Part shown: piece by piece, positions 27,701 through 38,400 of the stretch | Layout of the letters: each line of letters begins with the position of its first letter | Numbering within the stretch: position 1 is the stretch's first letter | Source of the DNA: Omphiscola glabra | Lineage: Eukaryota; Mollusca; Gastropoda; Lymnaeidae | Reading direction: 5' to 3' | DNA: 64,000 nt | Assembly: GCA_964017045.1 (NCBI GenBank) | Contig: OZ024809.1 | Coordinates: 26,094,618 to 26,158,617 of the forward strand | Program-made: the position numbers and the translations under genes | The notes under the pieces: model-generated | The model's input: only the letters and a program-made list of their open reading frames with translations | What the model was told of the DNA's origin: nothing | Database searches by the model: none

Positions 27701-28258
27701 TTCTTATAATAAAGCACCGCTTTTAATAAAACTATTTGTTTTCTTTGTAGAAGAAAAGGTGCAAGAACTCTTATAAATATTATTCTTGACAAATGTGACT
27801 GAAAATATGCAGGAACAGCCTCACAAATAAAGCACTGCTCAGAATTATTTAACAAAAGACAAAAATACCATTATGTTTCATTAGTCTAAAACATAAAATA
27901 AATATAGAAGTTTAAAATATATAATTTAAGTTATATTTTCCATTTAGAGCTTTTAACAAATATTAATTTATTTAGTTATCATCAGCCATCAAAGTAAAAA
28001 AAAAAATACCAGCTCTGCTTCCAAGTTACAAAATGTTATGTTCATGATGTTATCTTGTAGTGTGGTAAAGTCTAATGTCCGAGAGATATGGTCTATGTCT
28101 ACAGCGGCAATCTTTCTCCAATCCACTCTTTCGACTCTTTTACGGAAAGAAAATCCCCCATTTCTGCCATTAGGGTATCCATTGTACCCTACTGAAGGAG
28201 GAGCTCCCATGTATGCATAGGGTGACATGAACTGTGTTGCCATACTGTGATCAATCAT
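9738..28258 (-). CDS. DZIP1: DZIP1-like zinc-finger/coiled-coil ciliary protein, 24 coding exons
   Basis: Coding exons in transcript order: 28258-28010, 27417-27346, 27102-27037, 26338-26201, 25321-25079, 24765-24703, 24602-24491, 24071-23962, 22944-22837, 22573-22472, 21845-21804, 19915-19847, 18882-18723, 17705-17654, 17475-17343, 16362-16285, 15305-15194, 14256-14239, 13852-13651, 12324-12073, 11905-11824, 11598-11521, 11383-11316, 9924-9738. All have GT..AG borders and matching phases; the sum is 2796 nt, 931 residues plus TGA. Seen: an N-terminal Dzip-like block (about 35-175, with VDWRKIAAVDIDHISRTLDF), one C2H2 finger (C176, C179, H192, H197), long coiled coils to about residue 460, a conserved segment TLALMREQLAELLQEHVEKK, and a Ser/Pro-rich acidic tail ending SSDEEMNVDNI. 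Known of the family: a basal-body protein for ciliogenesis and Hedgehog/Gli trafficking. Human DZIP1 is of similar length. The start at 28258 follows directly on an acceptor AG, so the 5'UTR must lie in an upstream exon. DZIP1 versus DZIP1L is not separable here; invertebrates usually have one gene. Confidence 0.93.
10484..11119 (+). repeat. 32-bp minisatellite, about 20 copies
   Basis: The unit starts CACATTAGTCAAATAAGGCA and continues GCTAGACAAGGA. Copies are nearly identical. It lies in the last DZIP1 intron. There are no spacers, so it is not a CRISPR array. Confidence 0.95.
12442..13075 (+). repeat. 32-bp minisatellite, about 20 copies, unrelated unit
   Basis: The unit starts TTAGATCAATCTTATGTGTC and continues CATATCTATTTA, with more variation than the array at 10484. 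It lies in the next DZIP1 intron. Confidence 0.95.
13165..13275 (+). repeat. Short tandem repeat
   Basis: Three to four copies of about 35 bp around CTCGCACCCCTACAAATTGT. Confidence 0.75.
13492..13672 (-). repeat. 91-bp tandem duplication across a DZIP1 splice donor
   Basis: The block containing CACTGCTCTAAATGAAGGTG and CCCTGTAGAGAG is present twice, 91 bp apart. The upper-coordinate copy holds the used donor of exon 13852-13651. The lower copy keeps the end of the exon and a donor-like GGGTAAGTC near 13560. Confidence 0.8.
14239..14256 (-). other. DZIP1: 18-nt microexon of DZIP1
   Basis: A short exon between an acceptor (polypyrimidine-poor tract ending AAAACAG) and a donor (GTATAT) encodes about GPRRRL. 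It keeps the frame between exons 15305-15194 (ends phase 1) and 13852-13651 (starts with two nt). Skipping it also keeps the frame, since 18 is a multiple of three, so it could be alternative. It is supported only by splice signals and phase, not by strong family similarity. Confidence 0.55.
15505..15716. mobile_element. 212-bp MITE with inverted repeats
   Basis: Left arm CAGTTCACATGATCAAATTC and right arm GAATTTGATTGCGTAAACTG are imperfect inverse complements. A similar arm (TTTGATTGTGTGAACTGAGC) occurs at about 34655-34674, suggesting a dispersed family. A clear target duplication was not seen. It lies in a DZIP1 intron. Confidence 0.55.
16048..16179 (+). repeat. 33-bp tandem repeat, four copies
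   Basis: The unit starts GAATTTCATTCATGAATACC and continues TTAGGTCAAGGAC. It lies in a DZIP1 intron. Confidence 0.9.
19085..19400 (-). repeat. GC-rich SINE-like repeat, copy 2
   Basis: In a DZIP1 intron. On the minus strand it carries GCCCAAGGAAGTCCGGCCCG, ATGCCGCTTCGCGGCC and CTGGGGAAGACCTTATGAGC, parallel to the copy at 1745. It is bordered by an ACTA tetranucleotide run at 19064-19081. No A-tail seen. Confidence 0.55.
20279..20582. mobile_element. 304-bp foldback MITE with about 120-bp inverted repeats
   Basis: The two arms are near-perfect inverse complements, built on GGAAATTTGATCGAAAGAAA and GGAAAATTGATTGACGGAAA. The element is flanked by CTATCCATA at 20270-20278 and 20583-20591, a 9-bp duplication. 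It lies in a DZIP1 intron. No ORF. Confidence 0.8.
21131..21270 (+). repeat. About 53-bp tandem repeat, three copies
   Basis: The unit is built on GATCAAATTACCTGAGTT...ACCAACAGACAC, imperfect. DZIP1 intron. Confidence 0.75.
21493..21596 (+). repeat. About 36-bp tandem repeat, three copies
   Basis: The unit is built on CATTATGACTTGCCAATGTA. DZIP1 intron. Confidence 0.75.
21960..22200 (+). mobile_element. Penelope-like fragment with a hammerhead-like core
   Basis: CTGATGA at 22123-22129, then a GGC/GCC mini-stem (22131-22133 with 22139-22141), then GACAC at 22142-22146, where the hammerhead core would be GAAAC. Such ribozyme cores are known in Penelope-like elements. Upstream is pyrimidine-rich. 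Stems I and III were not convincingly folded by eye, and no RT or GIY-YIG domain is present. Confidence 0.35.
23118..23217 (+). repeat. 50-bp tandem duplication
   Basis: Two copies of a 50-bp unit starting GAACATCCACTCCACATGGT. DZIP1 intron. Confidence 0.85.
23289..23590. mobile_element. Second copy of the 53914-type MITE, with internal insertion
   Basis: It starts CAGATCTGTTTACCCCCAAA and ends CTAAGAGTAAACAGTTCTG, and shares TCATCACAAAATC and CATTATCTTAAT-type blocks with the copy at 53914. It is longer because of inserted sequence around 23390-23510. It lies in a DZIP1 intron. Confidence 0.55.
25575..25830 (+). repeat. Degenerate 25-27-bp tandem repeat
   Basis: Drifting copies of TTGACACCAATCTCTTTCTG. 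It makes a repetitive open frame on the minus strand that is not a gene. It lies between DZIP1 exons 26338-26201 and 25321-25079. Confidence 0.8.
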
Positions 28259-29939
28259 CTGAGAATATACAAAACATAGCAAATAATTATATACTGTAAA
28301 AGAGCAATATTTGTTTTTAATTCCTCATCTACTCTTTATCGTTTGTTTTTTAAAAATTTACTATGGACTTGCCTCTGGTGACCCAGTCTGTTTGAGACAT
28401 GTTATGTGTATTTAATTTTACTTTGTACCGTTATTAAATATGGATAATTGGCATTTTTTGGCATCACTATATTTTATTTTTCTATTTTCTATGTCTGGCA
28501 AATTTATTACGTGAGGTAACAGTAGTCCTGATAAGAGGCTTATAATATTTTTTGATTTTGTTGTAATCCTAATATACATTATATACATAGTGCAACAAGC
28601 ACAGGGCCAATGCATAATTTAAATGATCTAGTGTTGTTAGTTAGAAACCAAGAGGGTCATTTATCGTATATTATGTTGTAGCTTCCATCCAATATGTCCT
28701 ACTCTACCCCCATGGTTATGATCATTTTGTAGAAATATGGACCACAATGTCAATTTGTAAGTTTTCTCACAAAAATCAGAATTGAACATGCTAAATCATA
28801 AATTTGAGTAAACATTTTTTTTTTAAATGTGAACAATATTTACAGGTTAGTTTGAAATTTTGAAATCTTGGTAAAATAAATTGAGTACAATCTAAAAACA
28901 AATCAATAAATAGCTTTTCAATAGAAATTCAATGTAGTATTAGTCAATAGTAGTATGGCAATAAGGGGGAGAGACTGCAGTCAGGTGAGCAAACAAGGAA
29001 ATGAATGAAACAAAGTATGGGAAAACCTGTTAAAAGAACACAACAAAACAATGTTGTTTCAACAGTAAAAACAAAATTAAATTTAAAAAACAGAAAAACG
29101 TGCAAATAGTCACATTCCTTGCAGCCCTCTCTGTTTTTAAATAGCCCACCACAGCTTGAGACATTCTTATGATGTGTGTAAAAAATAAAACATTTTAGGG
29201 TGAAATATATATTCAATCCCCATTCATTGCTTTACTACAGTTGGTAAATCACATGACAGCACTAGAGAAGTTGTAACATTAATATAGAAAAGGGGGAGGT
29301 CACAAAAGCTAAGGAGTAGTATGGCTTGACATGTAGCAGTAATATATGTTAAGCACATGAGCAGGGCAACCATTTGGAAACTTTGGGGACATAAAATGGG
29401 ATACTATCTTCTCCATATTTCTGTTGCTTTTATAGGAGAGGCATCGCAGGGTGTCGGGTATAATTACTAACAGCGTTTAGAAAGACGAATGGGGAAACAA
29501 AAAGTATCTTGATGTGCAGTTATTTGGTCATTGTAAAAATGTTCACTACCCCACCAATGGGACCAAGTTAGATGAAATAGATAGGTGAGCACTGTGACTT
29601 AACCACTGCATTTTGTGGGATGATATGATAGGCAAGTTTTTGGGTCAGAGTAATCGATATGGGAGCTGGAGTACTAAAGGTGACAATCTTAAATGACTAC
29701 GGTGGGCAGTGAACCATTTTTGGTACCATATTATTTAAACAGTACAGGTAGTCTAGCCAGGTCTGGGAAACTGTGTACATCCTGAATAGTTGCGACGTTA
29801 GGGACAAATAACTGTATTCAGATATCAGAGTATGAGACTTCAATGAGCAGAAAACAGAATACAAGCTGTGTTTGTTTTTAGTTAGTGCAATTCAATCAGG
29901 TAGGAAAAATGAGAGACTTTACTGAAAGTCCTCTTTTAT

Positions 29940-30463
29940 AAACAAACATAAGAATGCGTGGCCAAATAAATTCTGGATGACTTATGATTCTTCTGAAGAA
30001 TTTTCACAACAACGGAAATGTAACAAAATTTTGACCATGTTTTTGGAAGCACCCTACATCAGTGAAGCTGAATTCTCTGTAATGACCAACATCAAATACT
30101 AAAAATGTAACACTTTAACTGGTGAACATTAAAAAATCCATTGAGGGCTGGGATTACTGATAACTACAATAAATTAAGAAAATTGCAAAGCAAAAAATAT
30201 TCAAGTTGAAGAGGGGTAAAATTTTGTATTCACTTTATTTATAATTTAATATTTATATTCTTGATGACCTGCTACTGCTATTGGAAATATGACTCTTTAT
30301 GCATAAGGTAAGTAAGAAGTATTAATAATATATTCATAATATACATGATTATTAATTTTCTATTTTAAAAAAAAAATATTTCTTTTGAGTTATCATTTGC
30401 GGCCCTCTGTCACAGAATACATTTTTGGGCCCACTTATTATTCAAAAAGGTTGGACAGCACTG
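29940..30463 (+). pseudogene. hAT transposase C-terminal remnant with 3' terminal repeat
   Basis: A broken reading frame resembles the hAT dimerisation region (about ISEAEFSVMTNIK, then LTGEH) and has stops. It is followed by a hAT-like 3' end with TGCGGCCCTC, GGGCCCAC and GGTTGGACAGCACTG at 30449-30463. The 5' end was not located; the region from about 29200 may belong to it. Confidence 0.5.
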
Positions 30464-30482
30464 ACATAGATTGATCATTGAC

Positions 30483-31756
30483 TAGGTACTTCGCCGAAGC
30501 AAGGGACACTCCTATAAAATTTGTATCGGAAACGGAGGTCGGCGCAATGAAATCCGAGTTTTTAATTTTTTATGTGCATGTAATTAGAATAAATCAGGCG
30601 TCCTTCTGGTCCATAATTGAGGTCAAACTCCGCCCATTCACGTTAGGAGAAATGTTGACCTACATTCCTATTAAGTTATTTTTTTCATTAAAACAACTTT
30701 AAGTGAGGAAAATCATATGTTAATATAAGGCATCTTTGCATTAAAAAATTCGGTCAAAATATTCAGGGTAGGTTTTTCATATTAAATGTAGGTCTGCATA
30801 ATATATTGAAGTACATGTGTGCAAAATTTCATTGCGCTAGCTCACATCACATTTTCTCAATTCTCTCCAACGTTGACCTCATTATGCACAGGTCGCCCAG
30901 GCCATTTTGGATTAGTGATCACGCCCCCTTTTAAATGGCGGAAGACGCCGATACTTAGCTTAGGAAATATTCAATTATTACCACTATATACTTCAAAATA
31001 TTTGATAACTTGTGTTTCAGAATGCATTTGAAAGAGATTTAAACTGGAAGGTTTTAATTTGAGTTTTAAAAACCCGGTAGAGTCCATATTATTAGCTATC
31101 AGAATTCTCCGTGTGCAAAAGGTCGTCATGGGCAACCATTCACAGCCCTTGCATAGTGGCAGTACTACCTCAGAGTTTCATTCATAAGAGTTTGCCGTGT
31201 GCAAAACTATTCAACAATTGGTCAGAGAAAGTTTTAATTAATTAGTCATGTGCCAAAGTTGAAAGTTCAAAATAAGTAGATCCCAAACAGTATTTTAGGG
31301 GATGCATTGCCTTATATTGTATAGACTATATAGCTTGGCTTATACTTATAGTGGTATAATGGACGCTGTAGATTTGGTAAACAGAAAAGCCTTATATTAA
31401 TATATTATATTAAATTTACTGGTATACAAAGTGCATAGTTAGATAAATTATAATTGTAAAACATTATTTTTTAATACAGCATTAGTTCTGAAAATAAAAG
31501 TCGTATAAAATTATCATTAAAACGAGAGTTATTTAGCTCGTGACGCGAACAGCAGAATTGGGTCACAGAATGTGGCGATGCTGTCCATGTTAAAAAATGA
31601 CAAACTAAGTCGTAATTTAAAAATTCATAACTTTAAAACTACAACAGCTAAAAATATGATTTTGGTGTTATAATTCTGTTAAAAATAAGCTCTATTCAAC
31701 TATGCCATTGGTTTATTTTACAAAAATTGTTGAATTTTTTACCAAAGTATCTAATG
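30483..31756 (+). mobile_element. 1.27 kb non-autonomous DNA transposon, copy 1
   Basis: It starts TAGGTACTTCGCCGAAGCAA and ends near CCAAAGTATCTA(ATG), and is flanked by TCATTGAC at 30475-30482 and 31757-31764. It is a direct repeat of 32845-34102 along its whole length, with frequent substitutions and indels. No transposase ORF was found. It lies between the DZIP1 first exon and the first coding exon. The 8-bp duplication suits hAT or a related superfamily, but the short TIR (TAGGTACTT) was not assigned. Confidence 0.75.
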
Positions 31757-32080
31757 TCATTGACATTGATAAACTATGAATAATACTATTTTTAGTGTTT
31801 TTCTTTTTTGGCACTCTCAATCACTCTGACGTGAAACTTTATACTGGAATGAATGTCATACAATGAATATAATAATATAAATAAAATATGATGAACTTTG
31901 AAGTTTTGAAGTGATACAGATGATCATGATGACGATGATGTCGATTATTTAAGAATAACTTGATATGGTTAGTATTTTGTCTTTAAATAAACTTCCTCCA
32001 ACTACATACCCCTCAACTACACATTCCCTGGGAGAAATATAATTTATTACTGGGCCTATGTATTTTTTGTTTCTCTTTAC

Positions 32081-32150
32081 TTAGCCTCTTAGGCAGTGCG
32101 AAAATTGCTATCTCCGTTTCCTCCGTTGTCAACTCAAACTACCGCCATCT
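32081..32150 (-). other. DZIP1: Probable noncoding first exon (5'UTR) of DZIP1
   Basis: The DZIP1 start codon sits exactly at an acceptor (28258), so a noncoding first exon is expected upstream. On the minus strand this stretch begins near CAAGATGGCGG, a YY1-type initiator often found at start sites. It is CG-richer than its surroundings and ends in a donor, GCTAA|GTAAAG, at 32081/32080. It contains only a very short upstream ORF (ATG GCG GTA GTT TGA). The exon's 5' edge is a guess, and RNA evidence is needed to join it to 28258. Confidence 0.4.
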
Positions 32151-32280
32151 TGAATGCTTTGAAGGAAATCTCGCAATGTTAATTTTTTTAATTAATCAAA
32201 TAAATAATATTTAAAATTATTTATCCGATATATTTTTTAAAAATAATTCATGTTTAAACTTCAAAATATATATGTCTTAT

Positions 32281-32486
32281 TTATTTTATAAATACGTCAT
32301 TGATTCCGAAAGTACGACCCGGAAATAAAATTCCCACCAATAACAACAGACCACGAGTAGAAGGCAACGAAGCTTGTTTATTTGAGGTACCGAAATTTTG
32401 TGTGGCATTGCTTGAGATCAAAACATGAACTAAACTAGTTTCATGACTGACGGCTATCAAAGGCATACTGCTAATAAACCCCAAAA
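32281..32486 (+). promoter_or_regulatory. DNAJC3 promoter / DZIP1-DNAJC3 bidirectional promoter
   Basis: This is the upstream region of the DNAJC3 start codon, and about 130-330 bp from the probable DZIP1 first exon on the other strand. It holds an ETS-like CCCGGAAAT at 32318-32326 and a perfect ER-stress element at 32337-32355. There is no clear TATA box. The head-to-head spacing suggests a shared promoter, which is inferred. Confidence 0.6.
32337..32355 (+). promoter_or_regulatory. ER stress response element (ERSE), perfect consensus
   Basis: The sequence reads CCAAT, nine bases (AACAACAGA), then CCACG, an exact match to the published ERSE consensus CCAAT-N9-CCACG bound by NF-Y plus ATF6/XBP1. 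It ends 131 bp before the DNAJC3 ATG. DNAJC3/P58IPK is a known unfolded-protein-response target in mammals, so motif and gene function agree. Confidence 0.8.
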
Positions 32487-35400
32487 ATGAAGTGTGATAC
32501 ATCAGAATATTGGTCACGCATCGTTCGATCGTTTACGGTTCTTTTGCTTACCTGTGACATCTACACTTTCAATGGTAGGAACAATGAAATTATTTAACAG
32601 TACAGTAAAATAGTAAACAGTTGAAACTTACATTTTTGGTCATTGGTAGGCCTAGAAATTAACTTTGTATTCAGAGTTCTTAAACTTTCAATTCTTAACA
32701 TAACTATATAGTATACCTTCAAAAGTTGCATCGCATATTCATATTATCAATCAATATTATAATATAAATTTCACTATTTTGACAACCAAAGCTCTTTTAT
32801 AATAACTTCTACTTAACTTCTAGTACTATTAGGTTAGTTATTAGTAGGTACTTCGCCGAAGCAAGGGACACTCCTAGAAAATTTGTATCGGAAATGGGCA
32901 ATGGGCGTCGGCGTAATAGAATCCGAGTTTTTATTTTGTTTTACGTGAATGTAATTTTAATAACACAGGAGTCCTTTTGACCTATAATTAAGACTGACTC
33001 CGCCCATTTACTTTAGGAGAAATGTTTAGCTACATTCCCATTTAGTTTTTTTTTTCTTTATATCAACTTTTAGTGAGGAAAATCGTATGTCAATATAAGG
33101 CATCTTTCCCTCAAAAATTTTATAGAAATTTAAAGATGATGCCTTTCATATTAAATTCTGTATATGTGTGCCAATTCTCATTGATGTAGGTCGTGTCCAA
33201 CGTTCACTACGCATGTCCCAGTAACCTGCATTACCATAAGGTCGCTCAGCCTAATTTCGACATGGCGTGGCCACGCCCCCTTTTAATTGAGGAAGATGCC
33301 GATACTTAGGAAATATTTAATTATTACTACTATTTACATCAAAATATTTGATAAATTATGTTTTAGAATGAACTTACATGTTATTGAAAGTATAATATTT
33401 TAATTTGAGGTTAAAAACCCGGTAGAGTCCATATTATAATGGGTCATCATTTGCAGTGTGCAAAATGTCATGGCCATGCGCATGGGCAGCCATTCACAGT
33501 CACTTGCATAATGGCTATACCGTATTACTATCTCATTCATAAAAGGTTGCCGTGTGCAAAAACTATTAAACTAGGCCACTGAAAGCTTTAATTAATTAGT
33601 CATGCGCCAAAGTTGAAAGTTCAACATAAGTAGTTCCCGAACAGTAATAAGGGGATGCGTTGCCTTATATAGATTTATAGCATATGCCAGTATAATGAAC
33701 TCTGTGCCGTAGATTTGGTAAACAGAAAAGACTTATATTAATACATTATATTAAATTTACTGAGATACATAATGCATAGTTAGATAAATTATAATTCATA
33801 TATAATTGTATCATATTATTTTTAATACAGCATTAGTTCTGTAAATAAAAGTCGTATAAAATTATCATTAAAACGAGTTATTTAGCTCGTGACGCGAACA
33901 GCGGAATTGGGTCACAGAATGTGGCGATGCGGTCCATGTTAAAAAAGGACAAACGAAGTCGTACTTTAAAAATTCATAACTTTAAAACTACAACAGCTAA
34001 AAATATGATTTTGGTGTTATAATTCTGTTAAAAATTAGCTCTATTCAAATATGCCATTGGTTCATTTTTACAAAATTTTTGAATTTTTTACCAAAGTACC
34101 TAGTTATTAGTAATAGTAATATTAGTAACATTTAGACAATAATTAGATGCCATAGTCTATAGTCTTTGTTATGCCATAATATCCAAAAACATCTATGACG
34201 TAAATCATGCTAATTTTTGTTTTTATTTTACATTTTCCCTAAAAATAAAAACTCTTGAGTTTAAGCTCTTGAGAATCTGAAAGGCAGTGTGATTATGGCT
34301 AATTGTTACTCTTGGTCAAAACCCATGTTGTTTAAGGATACAATGACATTTTTTAACGTTTTATTCTTAATTTTACGGATTGCGGCAACCAAGATGGCGG
34401 ACATGGTAAAAAAACAGGGCACTATCTCTACCGAATTACCTGATTTTCTATTCCATAAACTCACTTTTAAAAAATTAATAAATTGCAGTGGTGGAAGGAG
34501 TTAATCCAGAAGTTGAGCAGCATTTAGAGATGGGGAAAAAGCTCTTGGCAGCAGGCCAATTAGCAGATGCACTTTCACATTACCATGCTGCAGTTGGTAA
34601 GAAGTTTGAATTATAGTTTTGGACATTAGTGTTACAGAATGGTGCATTACAAAATTTGATTGTGTGAACTGAGCATTAGATGTTTGTGTATAAACAAATG
34701 TCTGTTGCTAGGATAGTATTTAATTATTTGACATAACATTTAATTCAGATTCTTTAATGTTTGTTCAGAGGGTGATCCAGACAACTATCTTACATATTTC
34801 AAGAGAGCAACTGTTTTCTTGGCTTTGGGAAAATCACGATCAGCACTGCCTGACCTCAATAAAGTGGTGCAGCTTAAACCAGACTTCACTGCTGTAGGTG
34901 TTATATTTAAAATCACCTTTTTGGTTGTATTTGTTAACCTGCTGAAAATAATTATTGGCCTTAATTTATTATATCATATAATAAACTTTTACACATTTAC
35001 ATAAGCCCACCCAATGTTATTTATGCTCTTTGCAATGTCATTTCTGTTCTTAATAAAATAAAAATATCTTTGTTTCACAAATAATAGGCCCGTATGCAGA
35101 GAGGAAATGTTTTACTGAAACAGGGCAAATTAGATGAGGCATTTGAGGATTTCCGGGAAATTGTAAGTTTTATAACAAAAATTTTATAATTTTGTGTCTT
35201 TGTATTTTATCACAAATATTTTATTTTTGTATTTTATCACAAATATTTTATTTTGAGCTGTTTCAGAATGTTATAGATATTAGCTGTTTCTTCAAGAATG
35301 AATAAATAAAAAGTATTTTATTTTTAGCCATTTTGTAAATTGAGGTGCACATGTCACCTAGTAATTTTTTTAACTGCCACCATTTTGCTCAACTATGTAT

Positions 35401-38400
35401 CTAATTGATTTTGATGATTGATTGGCTCATGATGTTATTTCCTTGCTGGTATTAATAGATCTGATGTTGAGATTGGCTCACACCTAGACTTACAACAATA
35501 CTTGGGATTAGTGCACTGTGATTAAATGGAAGGTTTGCCTGATGTAACAGCTGAGCTGGAAAAAAAATTTCATCATGTTGCCATAATAATAAATAAAGTT
35601 GTCACTCATCTGACAACAGCTGATCTATTCCTTTTTTCCCTTTATTAATTGTAGTAATCAATCACAGATGTTTTTTTTTTTAATCAGGTTGAAAGAGAAC
35701 CCAATAATCAAGATGCTTTAGAAAAGCTGAATATGATCCAACCTCTTAAAGAAAATATTGCACATGCCAAGTTGTATTTTGAGCAGAATTCTTATCAAGA
35801 TGCAATTGTTTTGCTGGAGCGGCCTATTGAGGTAAATATCGATAGGGCCTCAATCAAATATGCTGGAACTGATTGCATCAATTTTCTCTGGCTGTTTTTT
35901 TTTTAAAAAAAAACATATTCTTTTGTTTTTTTAAATGTAACTGAACCTAAAAAAAAGACATCTATTACAACTACAATCCAGATTACTCGATTGAAATTGA
36001 CTGATTTATCTCTTTACAATTTCAGTTTTTTTTCTTCTTGTAATTCTAATTAAATTGTTTGCTCTAAAATTCCAACATGCCATGTCTAAATTGTCACATT
36101 AAATACATTTTTGTTTGTGAAGCATTAGAATGGCATATTAAATGATAAGTTAAAACTGCGTTTTTATTGTGTGGATTGCATGTGTTAATTAAATTGTTTG
36201 ATTTGTCTGACCAAGAAAAATACTCACTAATTTCAGCTTTGCCCTTGGGACACAGATTTGCGTGAAATGAGGGCTGACGCTTATGTTGCTCAAGGTGAAT
36301 ATTTCAAGGCTATCAGTGATATTCGTCCTACAGCCAAGCTAACACCTGACAATACAAGAGCTTACTTCCGAATGAGTTTGTTGCATTATAAAATGGGAGA
36401 AGAGGAAGAAAGTTTGATGTAAGCTCTCTATAAAATTCTTTTAAAAAATTCAGTTTCCTTTAGAAATTATATTCTATTAAATAATAAAATATTTATTTAT
36501 CCTAATTCCAAGATTCTATGTATTATAGAAGGGGTCGCAGTATCTGTTATCGGATGAAGAAAATCTGGCTATAAAAATTGAGATTTTTTATTTATTTTTT
36601 TTGCTCTGCAGGCAGATTCGTGAGTGCCTTAAGTTGGATCCTGACCACAAAGATTGCTTTGAGCACTACAAAAAAGTGAAGAAACTTGTGAAACAGCTGC
36701 AAGATGCGGAAGCACTTAAAAACGACAAGAAGTATGAAGAATGTATTGTTAAAGCTAGAAATATATTGAAGACGGAGTCAGAAGTTGTTCCATTCACTCA
36801 GAGGGCGAAGTCTTACATCTGTCACTGTCAGGCGCAGGTTTGTGCTTTAGGTTCTTTTTGTTTTTCTTTGTCTTCAGCTCTAAGAGATATCAAAATATTT
36901 CTGTTTGTTTTGTGTTTCTTTCCGGAAATGTAAATTATCCAATTAATATAAAAATCAATTATATCGTTCAATAATCAAAGTTTTATTATGTTTGTCTGGT
37001 AGTTATTTCCACAAAACTTAGTTTTTATTCATTTTTATCTGGTATTTAGTCAGGTGATGTAAATGAGGCATTGAAATCATGCAGTGAAGTCCTTCAACTT
37101 GACCCAGATAATATTGATGCTATGGTAGACAAAGCAGAAGCACATATTGCTAATGAGGACTATGAAGCTGGTTAGTCATTTGAGTCACATAAACTTCAGA
37201 ATTAACGTATCTGTAATCCCTTTATTAAGATAATTGGAAGCTGTGTTTTCTAATGAAGTTTTCTTCAAAATGGCTGAAGTAGAAATTTCAGCTTATATTT
37301 AAATAGCCAATACTATTGTGTCCTGCATATTTACAATATCATCATCATTCTAAATCTCCAATGTGCCACATCGCTGGCTTAGCTGGCTTGATGGGGGGGG
37401 GTACGCTTTGTGGAGGGCATCAAGAGACTTTTAGCTCAAAGGCTCACTGAAGACATTTCCTAATGTACATATTAATTGGCTTGCATTTTTTTCAGCTATT
37501 CAACAACTACAGCAGGCACAGGAGATTGATGGTAATTCTCGTAGAGTTCAAGAAGCATTAAACAAAGCACAGAAATTAGAGAAGCAGTCAAAGAAAAGAG
37601 ATTACTACAAAATATTAGGTGTAAAAAGGTAACTGACAATGCATACAAATGAGTCTAGTATGTTTAGTTAACTGTTGCTGTGTTCTAGAATGTTTAGTTA
37701 ACTGTTGCTGTGTTCTAGTATGTTTAGTTAACTGTTGCTGTGTTCTATGATGTTTAGTTAACTGTTGCTGTGTTCTAGAATGTTTAGTTAACCGTTGCTG
37801 TGTTCTAGTATGTTTAGTTAACCGTTGCTGTGTTCTAGTATGTTTAGTTAACTGTTGCTGTGTTCTAGTATGTTTAGTTAACTGTTGCTGTGTTCTATGA
37901 TGTTTAGTTAACTGTTGATGTGTTCTAGTATGTTTAGTTAACTGTTGATGTGTTCTAGTATGTTTAGTTAACTGTTGCTGTGTTCTAGTATGTTTAGTTA
38001 ACTGTTGCTGTGTTCTAGTATGTTTAGTTAACTGTTGCTGTGTTCTAGAATGTTTAGTTAACTGTTGCTGTGTTCTAGTATGTTTAGTTAACTGTTGCTG
38101 TGTTCTAGTATGTTTAGTTAACTGTTGCTGTGTTCTATGATGTTTAGTTAACTGTTGCTGTGTTCTAGTATGTTTAGTTAACTGTTGCTGTGTTCTAGAA
38201 TGTTTAGTTAACTGTTGCTGTGTTCTAGTATGTTTAGTTAACTGTTGATGTGTTCTAGTATGTTTAGTTAACTGTTGCTGTGTTCTAGAATGTTTAGTTA
38301 ACTGTTGCTGTGTTCTAGTATGTTTAGTTAACTGTTGCTGTGTTCTAGTATGTTTAGTTAACTGTTGCTGTGTTCTAGTATGTTTAGTTAACTGTTGCTG

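Noticed and set aside
34289..34504. Open frame with a hydrophobic start just before DNAJC3 exon 2, as the DNAJC3 first exon
   Set aside because: It reads through the acceptor in the wrong phase, its only plausible donor leaves phase 0 where phase 1 is needed, and part of it is repeated in CCNB3 intron 1. The exon at 32487-32574 fits signal peptide, phase and length.
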